Shown piece by piece: positions 27,196 through 36,942 of a DNA stretch of 64,000 nt; position 1 is the first letter of the stretch, and the number at the start of each line of letters is the position of its first letter. Made by a program: the position numbers and the translations under genes. The stretch lies in NCBI GenBank assembly GCA_030430495.1, contig JAUIKM010000002.1, positions 1-64,000 on the forward strand, read 5' to 3'. This DNA is from a bacterium. Its GTDB lineage: Bacteria; Bacteroidota; Ignavibacteria; Kapaibacteriales; UBA7675. The notes beneath the pieces are model-generated. The model was given only the letters and a program-made list of their open reading frames with translations. It was not told the DNA's origin and ran no database searches.

Positions 27196-30100
27196 ATGAA
27201 AACATATAACGACCACGACATAGCAATTGTCGGTATGGGCTGTCGCTACCCCGACGCCGAATCACCGGAAGACTTGCTCAACAACACGTTGGCGCATCGC
27301 CGCGCCTTCCGCCGCTTCCCCGACGAACGTCTGCGCATGGAGGATTACCATTCGCTGGACCGCAACGCGCCCGACAAATCCTACGCCACGGAAGCAGCCG
27401 TGCTGGAAGGTTTTGAGTTTGACCGCGTCCGCTATCGCGTTGCCGGCAAACAATTCCGTTCGGCCGATATGGCGCACTGGCTGGCGCTCGACGTTGCCAC
27501 GCGCGCGCTGTACGACGCTGGATTTCCCGAGGCCGAAGGTCTGCCGCGCCGACGAACCGGCGTCATTATCGGCAACTCGCTGACAGGTGAATTTTCGCGC
27601 GCCAACATCATGCGTCTGCGCTGGCCATATGTTCGCCGCGTGATGGAATCCGGACTGCGCGACGAAGGCTGGTCCGACGATGAGATCGGCATGTTTCTGG
27701 CGCGCATGGAAAAGCGCTATAAAAAGCCCTTTCCGGAAATCTCGGAAGAAACACTGGCGGGCGGTCTGGCCAACACAATCGCGGGCCGCATCTGCAATTA
27801 TTACGATCTGCACGGCGGCGGCTACACGGTGGACGGCGCCTGCGCTTCCTCGCTATTGGCCGTTGTCACGGCCTGTAATGCCCTGGCGGCGGGAGATATG
27901 GATGCGGCTCTGGCCGGCGGCGTCGACCTGAGTCTTGATCCGTTTGAAATCGTTGGATTTGCCAAAACCGGAGCTCTTGCAGCCAATGATATGCGCGTGT
28001 TTGAAGAGCGCTCGGCCGGTTTCTGGCCTGGCGAAGGCTGCGGCTTTGTGGTTCTTATGCGCTATGCCGATGCGTTGCACGGCGGACATCGCATTTACTC
28101 CTCGATTCGCGGTTGGGGTATTTCTTCCGACGGTTCCGGGGGCATCACGCGACCGGAAGTCGAAGGCCAGTTGCAGGCGATTGCCGCCGCGTATGACAAG
28201 GCGGGATACGCAGCCGACAGCGTGACCTTCTTTGAGGGCCACGGCACGGGAACGGCCGTCGGCGACGAAACGGAACTGAAAACACTGTCTCGCGCCGTGC
28301 GTGAAGCCGGCGTCAAACACGGCCGCAGTTTTGTCGCTTCAACCAAGGCGAACATCGGTCACACCAAGGCCGCCGCGGGCGTCGCCGGTCTGATCAAGGC
28401 CACGATGGCGCTCAGCAAACAGGTCATTCCGCCGATGACGAATCACGAGCGGCCGCACCCGGTGATTGCCGCCGAGGACGGCGTCCTGCAAACCGTCAGA
28501 AAAGGTATTGCCTGGCCGGAGGAGCGCCCCTTGCGCGCCGGCGTCAGCGCCATGGGTTTCGGTGGCATCAATGCTCACCTGACGCTCGAGAATCCGGCTG
28601 AACGCCGTCGTCAGGGTTTTACCTCCTCCGAACAATCAGTCTTGCGCGCCGCCCAGGATTGTGAGCTCTTTCTGTTCGGCGGACTGACGCCGGACGATCT
28701 GCGCAAACGCGTGCGCACCGTGGCGGACTACGCCGAGAAACTTTCGCGCGCGCAGCTGGCCGACCTGGCGCACGCGCTGCACGCCGAACTCGAAGCAGAT
28801 GCGCCCTGCCGCGCCGCAGTCGTGGCGTCGCAGCCGGCCGATCTGGAAATGCGTCTGCGCAAGGTCATTGAGTTGCTTGATTCCGGCGTGTCGGAACAAA
28901 TTGACACGGGCGGCGGCATCATGCTGGGCGCATCCGAGCGCAAGGCGCGCATCGGTTTTCTGTTTCCCGGTCAGGGAGCCCCGGCCAATCTCGATGGCGG
29001 CATTTTCCGCCGTCGTTTTGACTTCATCGACGAATTGTATTCGCGCGCTGATTTGCCGGTCGGCGTTGACGGCGTAGCGACGGATGTTGCACAACCCGCC
29101 ATCGTGACGGCGTCGCTGGCCGGCATGCAGCTGCTCGAACGCCTCGGCATCCAGGCGGAATGCAGCGTGGGTCACTCTTTGGGTGAAATCAGCGCACTGG
29201 GATGGGCGGGCGTCGCCGACGAAGATACATTGCTGCGCGTGGCGCAGGCGCGCGGCCGCGCTATGGCCGACCTCGGCAGTCCTACGGGCGCCATGGCCAG
29301 CCTCGGCGCCGGACGTCAGCGCGTGGAGCGCCTGCTCGATGGTCACGACGCGGTCGTCGCCGGCTTCAACTCGGCCCGTCAGACGGTAATTTCCGGTGAG
29401 CGTGAATTGGTGCACGACATTGTCAGACGTGCCAAGGCATCCGGAATCAGCGCCGTTCCGCTGCAGGTCTCGCATGCCTTTCACTCGCCGCTCGTTGCCG
29501 CGGCTGTGCCCGTACTCACCGAGTACATTCGAACGGAAACCTTCTCCGCGCCGCAGCGCACGGTGTATTCCACGGTCAGCGGCAGTGTTCTCGACAAAGA
29601 CGTTGACATCGTCGATCTGCTCGGCAAACAGGTGACGAATGCCGTGCGTTTTGTTGAAGCGGCCACGCAGGCCATGTCCGGGCTGGACCTGGCGATTGAA
29701 GTCGGTCCCGGCAAAATTCTCAGTGGTCTGGTGGCAGATTACGACGTGCCGACGATCGCGCTGAACAGCGGCGGCTCGTCCCTGCGAGGACTGTTGAGTG
29801 CGGCCGGTGCGGCATTTACCCTTGGCGTGAAACTCGACCTGGGCGTCATTTTCAACGACCGATTTGTCCGGCCGTTCAACATCGAATGGAAGCCGGTCTT
29901 TCTTATCAACAATTGTGAGCTTGCGCCCCTCTCGCACGGTATTCCGGCACACTATCAGGCGGAAGAGGAAGCGCATGAACCGGAATCCGCGACGGCTGTC
30001 GGCGGTGGTGAGGACGCGAGTCCCATCGATACGATCCGCCGTCTGGTGGCCGAACGCGCGGAACTTCCGTCCGAGGCGATTAACGACGGCGACCGCATGC

Positions 30101-33009
30101 TGACGGATCTGCACCTGAACTCGATCGCCGTCAGCCAGCTCGTGATTGAAGCCGCACGGGAATTGCAGGTGGACCCGCCCGCAAATCCGACCAACTACGC
30201 CGACGCGAGCGTCATGGAAATTGCCGAAGCCCTGGCTGAACTCGGCCAGGCGGATGACTCCGCGCGCACGCCGGTTCCGCGCATTCCAGACGGTGTAGAC
30301 ACATGGGTGCGTTCGTTCAGCGTAGAGTTGTTCGACGAATCTGCGCCGGCTGCGCCACTGAACGCGCAAGCCGCTGAATGGAAAATAAGCACCCCCTCCG
30401 ACTACACACTTGAGGAAGCGCTGCGCGCCCGGCTCGATCGCGCACCGGGAAAAGGAGGCAGCATTGTTTGCATGCCGCCCGACCCGGTTGAAGCCGACGT
30501 AGAGCGCCTTCTGAGCGCCATGCGTGAAATGCTGCAATCAAGGCGAACCGCGACTTTTGTCCTGGTGCAGCACGGTGGGGGAGCTGCTTCTATGGTTCGG
30601 ACGCTTCATCTGGAAGCGCCCGAAATCGATACCGTCATCGTCGATGTGCCGATCGACAACCCGCAGGCCACCGAATGGATCATGCTGGAAGCGGCTACGG
30701 CCGGCGGACATCGCGAAGTCGTTTACGACCAGCAGGGACGCCGTCGCATCCCGCGCCTCAAACTGGCCGCCGGCATTGAACCGGTTGACGACAAACCGCT
30801 CGGCGAAGACGATGTGCTGCTCGTAACGGGCGGCGGTAAAGGCATTACGGCCGAATGCGCCCTGATCATTGCAAGGGAGTCGGGCGCCGCGCTCGCACTG
30901 CTGGGCCGTTCCAAACCCGAAAACGATAAAGAACTCTCGTCGAACCTGGATCGCATGCGCGCCGCCGGTTGTCGGTTGAAGTACTATCCGACCGACATCA
31001 CGGATGCCGGCTCGCTTGATGCTACTTTGCAGGCGATCCGATCCGACTTTGGAACAATAAGCGCTGTTCTGCACGGCGCCGGCGCCAACAAGCCGAAACT
31101 GATTGCAGCGCTGGAGATGGATGATTTCCGGCGAACGCTCGGACCTAAAGTCTACGGCTTGCGCACCATTCTGGATCGTCTCGATCCCGCCGATGTCAAA
31201 ATGCTCATTTCCTTTTCTTCGATTATTGCGCGTTCGGGTATGCACGGCGAAGCCGACTACGCCCTGGCCAACGAATGGCTGACGCGTATGACGGAGAGTT
31301 ATGCGGCACAGCATCCTCACGTTCGCGCCCTTTCGATCGAATGGTCGGTCTGGTCCGGCGTGGGCATGGGTGAGCGTCTCGGTGCGGTGGAAGCGCTGAT
31401 GCAGAAAGGTATTACGCCGATTTCGCCCGACGCGGGCATAGCCGTGATGCGCGATCTGATCTGCGCCAAAGGCGGTGATGTGGCTCTGGTTGTCTCCGGT
31501 CGATTCGGCGACTCGCCAACCCTGGTCTTTGACCGTCCGGAGTTGCCCTTCCGCCGCTTCCTGGAAGACACGCGTTTTTACGTGCCGGGTGTGGAGTTGA
31601 TTGTGGAGAGCGAACTCTCGCTCGAAAACGATCCCTATCTGAATGAACACGTTTTCCGCGGTGAACGCCTCCTGCCCGCCGTCGTCGGACTTGAAGCGAT
31701 GGCGCAGGCCGCCATGGCGCTCATTGGAACGGACCAGCGTCCCTGGTTTGAAGGCGCCGGTTTCCACCGCCCGATTGTTGTGTCCGAGCGGTCGCCACAG
31801 ACGATTCGCGTCGCCGCCGTGGTTCGCAATGCGACAACGGTGGATGTGGTTCTGCGCTCCGGCGAGAGCAACTTTCAGGTTGACGTCTTCAATGTGCGCT
31901 GTCGTTTTGATGCGCCGACGGAGCTGACGCCGGTTGACGAAACATTTGTCGCCAGTGAACCCTCCGAGCTCGAAGCCGTGCCGATCGAACCCGCCACGGA
32001 CCTCTACGGCGGAATTTTCTTCCATACGGGACGCTTCCAGCGCGTGCGTTCATACCGCACTCTGCGCGCCACGCGCGCCCTTGTGGAAATTGACACCACT
32101 CCGGGGGGCAAGTGGTTCGGCCGGTACCTGCCGCAGACTCTGGTGCTGGGCGACGCCGCCGTGCGCGACGCCGTGATTCACTCGATCCTGGCCTGTCTGC
32201 CGCATGCAACCCTGCTGCCGATCGGCGTGGACGAACTCGTTCCCGCGACGCAGAGGTATGAAGGGCCGGTTTTTGTGCATGCGAATGAACGCCTGCGCGA
32301 TGACAAATTGTTTATCTACGACGTTCGCGTGACGGACGAACAGGGCCGCATTCTGGAAAGCTGGAATGGATTGCGCCTGCAAATGATCGCCGAAAATCCG
32401 CCAAGCGACGCCTGGGTGGAGTCCCTTCTGGGACCCTACATGGAACGCCGCATCAGCGAATTGGTCGACGGCGCGCAATGCACCGCCGTCGTGCAACGCG
32501 ATGTCGGCGACGACAGGCACAGCAACAGCGATTCCGCTATTCGCAGGGCGCTGGGCCGCGAGGCCGCCGTGTTTCGTCGTCCCGACGGCAAGCCCGAACT
32601 GGCTGACGACGCCCGCGCCGTTTCCGCCGCGCATGCCGACGGCCTGACGTTTGCCGTGGCAGGCGAAGGTCCGCTTGGCTGTGACCTGGAACCCGTTGTG
32701 GCTCGTCCCGCACAGTTGTGGCGCGACCTGCTCGGTCCCGAGCGCTTCCAACTGGCGGAACTGCTGGCGCGCGAGTTAAACGAAGATGCGGACCTCTCCG
32801 CCACACGTGTGTGGGAGGCCGGCGAGTGTTTAACCAAAGCGGGCGCTCTGCCAAACGCCCCGCTGGTGTTTCACTCTTCCACCGCGGACGGCTGGGTGCT
32901 CTTTGCATCCGGGTCTATGGTTGCCGCCACCTATGTCGGTCCGCTGCGCAATTCAACAGGTTTAACTGCTTTGGCTATTCTGGTCAGGAGGATGAATGAA
33001 GGCGTTTGA
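27196..33009 (+). CDS. pksE: Enediyne-type iterative type I polyketide synthase
   Basis: A 1937-residue PKS with the enediyne order KS-AT-ACP-KR-DH-PPTase. KS: Cys216 in DGACASS, His349 in EGHGTGTAVGD, His389 in NIGHTKA. AT: PGQGA near 591, Ser661 in GHSLGE, His763 in HAFHSP. ACP: Ser976 in DLHLNSI, the variant typical of enediyne synthases. KR: TGGGKGI at 1211 and Tyr1355 in DYALANEW. DH: His1485 in NEHVFRGERLLPAVVGLEAM and an acidic block with Asp1653. C-terminal phosphopantetheinyl transferase: LGCDLEP (Asp830/Glu832 of the last thousand) and W1873/E1877/K1881. All catalytic residues are intact. It should build a linear polyene from malonyl units on its own ACP. GAGGA precedes the ATG. Confidence 0.95.
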   Translation: MKTYNDHDIAIVGMGCRYPDAESPEDLLNNTLAHRRAFRRFPDERLRMEDYHSLDRNAPDKSYATEAAVLEGFEFDRVRYRVAGKQFRSADMAHWLALDVATRALYDAGFPEAEGLPRRRTGVIIGNSLTGEFSRANIMRLRWPYVRRVMESGLRDEGWSDDEIGMFLARMEKRYKKPFPEISEETLAGGLANTIAGRICNYYDLHGGGYTVDGACASSLLAVVTACNALAAGDMDAALAGGVDLSLDPFEIVGFAKTGALAANDMRVFEERSAGFWPGEGCGFVVLMRYADALHGGHRIYSSIRGWGISSDGSGGITRPEVEGQLQAIAAAYDKAGYAADSVTFFEGHGTGTAVGDETELKTLSRAVREAGVKHGRSFVASTKANIGHTKAAAGVAGLIKATMALSKQVIPPMTNHERPHPVIAAEDGVLQTVRKGIAWPEERPLRAGVSAMGFGGINAHLTLENPAERRRQGFTSSEQSVLRAAQDCELFLFGGLTPDDLRKRVRTVADYAEKLSRAQLADLAHALHAELEADAPCRAAVVASQPADLEMRLRKVIELLDSGVSEQIDTGGGIMLGASERKARIGFLFPGQGAPANLDGGIFRRRFDFIDELYSRADLPVGVDGVATDVAQPAIVTASLAGMQLLERLGIQAECSVGHSLGEISALGWAGVADEDTLLRVAQARGRAMADLGSPTGAMASLGAGRQRVERLLDGHDAVVAGFNSARQTVISGERELVHDIVRRAKASGISAVPLQVSHAFHSPLVAAAVPVLTEYIRTETFSAPQRTVYSTVSGSVLDKDVDIVDLLGKQVTNAVRFVEAATQAMSGLDLAIEVGPGKILSGLVADYDVPTIALNSGGSSLRGLLSAAGAAFTLGVKLDLGVIFNDRFVRPFNIEWKPVFLINNCELAPLSHGIPAHYQAEEEAHEPESATAVGGGEDASPIDTIRRLVAERAELPSEAINDGDRMLTDLHLNSIAVSQLVIEAARELQVDPPANPTNYADASVMEIAEALAELGQADDSARTPVPRIPDGVDTWVRSFSVELFDESAPAAPLNAQAAEWKISTPSDYTLEEALRARLDRAPGKGGSIVCMPPDPVEADVERLLSAMREMLQSRRTATFVLVQHGGGAASMVRTLHLEAPEIDTVIVDVPIDNPQATEWIMLEAATAGGHREVVYDQQGRRRIPRLKLAAGIEPVDDKPLGEDDVLLVTGGGKGITAECALIIARESGAALALLGRSKPENDKELSSNLDRMRAAGCRLKYYPTDITDAGSLDATLQAIRSDFGTISAVLHGAGANKPKLIAALEMDDFRRTLGPKVYGLRTILDRLDPADVKMLISFSSIIARSGMHGEADYALANEWLTRMTESYAAQHPHVRALSIEWSVWSGVGMGERLGAVEALMQKGITPISPDAGIAVMRDLICAKGGDVALVVSGRFGDSPTLVFDRPELPFRRFLEDTRFYVPGVELIVESELSLENDPYLNEHVFRGERLLPAVVGLEAMAQAAMALIGTDQRPWFEGAGFHRPIVVSERSPQTIRVAAVVRNATTVDVVLRSGESNFQVDVFNVRCRFDAPTELTPVDETFVASEPSELEAVPIEPATDLYGGIFFHTGRFQRVRSYRTLRATRALVEIDTTPGGKWFGRYLPQTLVLGDAAVRDAVIHSILACLPHATLLPIGVDELVPATQRYEGPVFVHANERLRDDKLFIYDVRVTDEQGRILESWNGLRLQMIAENPPSDAWVESLLGPYMERRISELVDGAQCTAVVQRDVGDDRHSNSDSAIRRALGREAAVFRRPDGKPELADDARAVSAAHADGLTFAVAGEGPLGCDLEPVVARPAQLWRDLLGPERFQLAELLARELNEDADLSATRVWEAGECLTKAGALPNAPLVFHSSTADGWVLFASGSMVAATYVGPLRNSTGLTALAILVRRMNEGV

Positions 33010-33436
33010 ACACAAACATGTAGTCGGCTTTGAAGAAACCAACGTCGTCGGCAACGTCTATTTTGCCAATTATCTGGTATGGCAAGGCAAGTGCCGCGAA
33101 ATGTTTTTGCGGACGCACTGTCCCTCCATTCTCGGCCTGATCGCCGAAGGACTATCACTTGTTACTCTGCGGACCAATTGCGAATACTTTGCCGAGCTTG
33201 AAGCCTTCGACGAAGTTCTGATTCGCATGACGCTTGAAGACATGCGCCAGAACCGCGTAACGATGAAGTTCGACTATTTCAAAGTGACGCCTGGCGGCAA
33301 TGAACTGGCCGCCAGCGGCGAACAGTCAATTGCCTGCATGCAGCGCGAAGGCGGTGAAATGGTGCCGACGCCGGTTCCGACCGAAATGCGTGAGGCCTTG
33401 CGCGCCTATCAAAATACAGCCGTGGGTGTTGTTTAA
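32996..33436 (+). CDS. Enediyne-type hot-dog acyl thioesterase
   Basis: A 146-residue hot-dog protein of the SgcE10/CalE7 group, which releases the polyene chain from PksE. The diagnostic N-terminal motif FEETNVVGNVYFANYLVWQG (about 12-31) is complete. It lacks the catalytic acid of ordinary 4-hydroxybenzoyl-CoA thioesterases, as expected for this group. AGGAGG precedes the ATG. The start overlaps the end of pksE by 14 bases, and its stop overlaps the next start (TAATG), so three genes are coupled at translation. Confidence 0.94.
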   Translation: MKAFEHKHVVGFEETNVVGNVYFANYLVWQGKCREMFLRTHCPSILGLIAEGLSLVTLRTNCEYFAELEAFDEVLIRMTLEDMRQNRVTMKFDYFKVTPGGNELAASGEQSIACMQREGGEMVPTPVPTEMREALRAYQNTAVGVV

Positions 33437-35148
33437 TGAATTGTCGCCGTACTACTGAAAACCGCGAGGTTAACAAAAGTGGATTGGTGCGCGGAGCGGG
33501 TGTTTTCCTTGCCGTGCTGATCATCGCGTTAACTGTTCCGACTGCGTTTGCCGCCGATGCCTGGAGCGAGCGCGATACGCGTACAAACGTTCTGGCACTG
33601 GCATTAAACGGGTTTGGATCCTCCACGGCCGTTGCCTATGGCTATTTTGAAATTGACTACAACGGCAGCAACCCCGAACAACCGGTGGAGCTGGCGATGA
33701 GCGATTTTGAACTGGGGGCGCGTTTCCCTTTGTTTAACGGCGTGCATATCTATTTGAATGACCGTATCGAATCCTACGGACATGTGCGACCCAAATGGGC
33801 GTTTTACGACAGCGTCTCCGTCGGCGATGGTTCTTTCTTCCCTGCGGTCAACGACAATATGTTTTTTCTGGAGCTGCGCATCGAACAGATGGGCACGACC
33901 TGCAAGAGCATGGGGCCGGTGCACCTGATAGCGGATATTGACGAATGGCCGACGCCGCCCGGGACTGTTTACCGCGTAGAAGAGGACGTTAACTTTAAAT
34001 CCGTAGACAGTCGCGGTAATTACCAGCAGCTCGGATTGACGGTCCACCTGGATTCAAACCTCTGCGCCTGGTTTTACGAGAGAGGCGCGGTTGAAACCGA
34101 ACTGCGGGAAGTTAAACGTCAGGGCGACCTGATAACGCTGGAAGGGTCGGTGACTTCTCATAGTGACAGTGTGTTCGCATACGGTTGGACGTTCTACAGC
34201 GGCGGTGAGATAATTGAGAAAATCACACCGCATGCCGATTCGATCGCCGCGCAATACGGCGACTTTGCCGGGCACGACACGCTGCGCACCGGCGACCGCC
34301 ATGCGTACAATCTCGATGTGCGCATGAAGCGCCCGGGAATGGAGCGTCTGTACTTCCTGACGGCCGGTCGCGAAGTTGACTTTGTTGGCGACAAAGAATT
34401 TATTGAAGTGCATCTGCCGGACAAGGGGCTGGACGTGCATGATATGAATAACTGGCGTTTTAACCAGGGGGCGCAGACCGAAGTGACAATCAGCGGCGCG
34501 GGATTCCGCGAACCGCTTGAGATTGTATTCGATACGACGGGAATATCCGCTGCCGAGATTCACATCGACTCCCCCGAGTCTTTGCGTGCGGTGTTTAACA
34601 TCGACGAAGCCGCGCCGCCGGTGGACTACGACATGACCGTCAAAAGCGACGGGCGCAATTTTACCGTAGTCGACGCTGTCCGCGTCAAAACGCTTGAACA
34701 CGTCGTTACCGGCGTGGATCTGGATAAAATTGTCACGGGCAAGGATTTTACGCTTAACATTCACGGCGAGCGTTTCCCGGAGCGCGTGTACGTGAGCCTG
34801 GGCGACAGCGTCACCCTGCATGATATCGTCCGTAAATCGGACACTGAAATTCAGGTTGCGGGCATGCTGTCGACATATGACGAGTCAAAACCGGCAGTCG
34901 ACGTAATCGTAGCGGGTGCGCTGCATTCCGCCATTCTGCGCGATGCAATTCCCGTGGAAGACGGGAACCCCGGCATGCTGGCTTCGCTCAGTACACCTCT
35001 GATGTTCCTGGGCGGCGGACTCCTGCTTGTACTTGTCATCGTTGCAGTAGTAATGATGAAACGACGCGGCAGCAGCGCGGCGTCGACCGACCGGAACAAC
35101 AACTCGGCGAACCAGGAACAGCGTTCCGCCAGCGAAATTCCGGCATAA
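33436..35148 (+). CDS. Membrane-anchored surface protein with the array module and TIG-like domains
   Basis: A 570-residue exported protein whose start codon overlaps the thioesterase stop. Signal peptide about 1-39 (ending TAFA). Residues about 50-220 align by eye with one module of the downstream secreted paralogues: FFPAVNDNMFF against TFPAMVRGYFA, then IDEWPTPPGTVYRVEEDVNF against VESWPPAPDAANYIISEPVIF. A middle region carries two IPT/TIG-like beta-sandwiches (about 335-515; GAQTEVTISGAGF and GKDFTLNIHGERF). A C-terminal transmembrane helix (about 518-541, FLGGGLLLVLVIVAVVMM) and a short charged tail follow. No known function. Coupling to the PKS genes makes a role in handling or responding to the product likely. 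Confidence 0.8.
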   Translation: MNCRRTTENREVNKSGLVRGAGVFLAVLIIALTVPTAFAADAWSERDTRTNVLALALNGFGSSTAVAYGYFEIDYNGSNPEQPVELAMSDFELGARFPLFNGVHIYLNDRIESYGHVRPKWAFYDSVSVGDGSFFPAVNDNMFFLELRIEQMGTTCKSMGPVHLIADIDEWPTPPGTVYRVEEDVNFKSVDSRGNYQQLGLTVHLDSNLCAWFYERGAVETELREVKRQGDLITLEGSVTSHSDSVFAYGWTFYSGGEIIEKITPHADSIAAQYGDFAGHDTLRTGDRHAYNLDVRMKRPGMERLYFLTAGREVDFVGDKEFIEVHLPDKGLDVHDMNNWRFNQGAQTEVTISGAGFREPLEIVFDTTGISAAEIHIDSPESLRAVFNIDEAAPPVDYDMTVKSDGRNFTVVDAVRVKTLEHVVTGVDLDKIVTGKDFTLNIHGERFPERVYVSLGDSVTLHDIVRKSDTEIQVAGMLSTYDESKPAVDVIVAGALHSAILRDAIPVEDGNPGMLASLSTPLMFLGGGLLLVLVIVAVVMMKRRGSSAASTDRNNNSANQEQRSASEIPA

Positions 35149-35222
35149 AGAAAATTTAACCTGAAACGCGGATGCACTGCCGCAGCCTATGATTAAGGCA
35201 ATGCATCAAACAACGGTACACG

Positions 35223-36278
35223 ATGGACACACTTAAACAGGCAATCCAGAAGCGATCCATACTGTTTGGAGCATTGTTGGTATGGGCATTTTGGCTTGTG
35301 CTGATGATTAACGGCAACCACTGGTCGCTGTTCATGGAAAAGTGGTACATGACCATTACCATGGTGTTCGGATCGTTCATAGCGGGTGCAACGAGCGAAG
35401 GCGGAGGTGCGGTGGCATTTCCGGTCATGACGCTCTTGTTTAAAATTGACCCGGCCGTAGCGCGTGACTTTTCCCTGATGATTCAGGCTGTGGGCATGAT
35501 GGCCGCTGCGTTTACCATTATGTGTATGCGCATTCCGGTCGTTGTCCCGGCGATCATCTTTGCAGGGCTGGGAGGCGCGGTGGGAATAACGTTTGGGCTG
35601 GATGTTGTTTCCCCTCTCCTTCCGCCTGCTTTTACCAAGATTTTGTTTACCAGCGTGTGGCTGAGTTTTGCTGCGGCGCTGTACTGGATAAATCGCCTTC
35701 CCGGGCGGGAGTTGTTTCAACGATTGCCGCAATTCGGACCCTCACAGGCCATAGTGCTTTTTTTGGTCGGCACTGTGGGAGGAATGATCAGCGGGATTAC
35801 GGGCAGCGGTCTCGATATTTTAACGTTTTCCGTTCTCGTATTGGGATTGAAGATCGACGAACGGGTGGCGACGCCCACGTCGGTGGTCCTGATGGGCATG
35901 AATGCACTGTTCGGCTTTCTGTGGAAAGGCGGCATGGGCGCAGGTATGCCGACGGCTGCGTGGGAATACTGGTACGTCTGTGTGCCGGTGGTTGTCGTGG
36001 GAGCCCCGTTGGGCGCCTGGTTCATTTCCAAACGCTCGCGGCAACTGGTTGTTAACTTTCTGTACATATCAATTTTTGTGCAGTACATTGCCGCACTGAT
36101 CATTTTACCGCATACGACAAGCCTGACGTTGTTCAGCGTGGGCATCGTTCTGGCGGGCGTTCTCGGCTTCCGACTGATGTCCGTCTACGGCGATCGTTTC
36201 AATATGCGAATCCCGAAAAAAATTAAACAGCAAGCAGCGAAAATTCCTTCGCAAATTGAAAATATTGTTGTAGATTAG
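35223..36278 (+). CDS. TauE/SafE-family sulfite/anion exporter
   Basis: A 351-residue membrane protein of the TauE/SafE family (sulfite, sulfoacetate or other anion export). It shows about nine helices, the N-terminal repeat with FIAGATSEGGGAVAFPVMTL (about 57-76) and the second repeat with GTVGGMISGITGSGLDI (about 182-198); these paired G-rich motifs are the family mark. It lies 74 bases after the preceding gene on the same strand, so it may belong to the same transcript. Whether it exports the PKS product or a sulfur compound cannot be told. Confidence 0.85.
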   Translation: MDTLKQAIQKRSILFGALLVWAFWLVLMINGNHWSLFMEKWYMTITMVFGSFIAGATSEGGGAVAFPVMTLLFKIDPAVARDFSLMIQAVGMMAAAFTIMCMRIPVVVPAIIFAGLGGAVGITFGLDVVSPLLPPAFTKILFTSVWLSFAAALYWINRLPGRELFQRLPQFGPSQAIVLFLVGTVGGMISGITGSGLDILTFSVLVLGLKIDERVATPTSVVLMGMNALFGFLWKGGMGAGMPTAAWEYWYVCVPVVVVGAPLGAWFISKRSRQLVVNFLYISIFVQYIAALIILPHTTSLTLFSVGIVLAGVLGFRLMSVYGDRFNMRIPKKIKQQAAKIPSQIENIVVD

Positions 36279-36942
36279 GGGCATGGAGTTTACAATCTGA
36301 CTATGTTATTTATCAGGTGACGGCGCGACCAATCCAACCAGCCCCAGGATGAAATCGTAAACGTGCCGCTCCGCAAGATCATATCAGTCCGCTGTCATGC
36401 GATCTCACTGAACCAGCCCTCACCGAGATCCACTGTGCCGGACATAAATTCACAAACGTTCTTACGAATTATACAAAGTGTTGAGATGCGAAAACGCCGT
36501 GCGCCGGCAGCGCTCGCCGGTTGTGCGGTGTTTTTACGGGGATGGCCATGACGTTCCACAAACGACAGGCAAACCTCGCATCCCGCATGAATACACACTA
36601 TATGCGTTGATTGCGCTGGAATTCCGTTATTCACTACTGCCCAAACGGAATACAGTACAGACGGCGTCTGAACTTCGCGCGAACTTTTGTTCCGCGGGTG
36701 AAAAACAATTGCCGGAGTGTGATATGTACAACTCACACCCGCGATTGATGACGAGTCCGGACAGCGCATCGATTAAACTGCCGTAAATCGACATATCAAC
36801 AGGACCGATTCGGTATTAAAGCACCTGCATTGTTGACATCAATGCAGGGCGGAAGAGGTCTGTATCAAAAATGTTAATCGCATCTTAAACACTGCCGTTT
36901 ATTCCACTATTCTTTATTTCATGTTTTACAGGAATTTTTCAA
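36279..36942. other. Intergenic stretch, about 0.66 kb, leading to the paralogue array
   Basis: No gene recognised. The last 45 bases before the first paralogue (CACTATTCT, then TTCATGTTTTACAGGA) are closely matched upstream of the seventh paralogue, suggesting a shared promoter or leader. Confidence 0.4.

Noticed and set aside
28636-30537. Long open frame on the minus strand (633 codons) inside pksE
   Set aside because: Antisense shadow of the PKS reading frame; its translation has no domain and pksE is intact across it.
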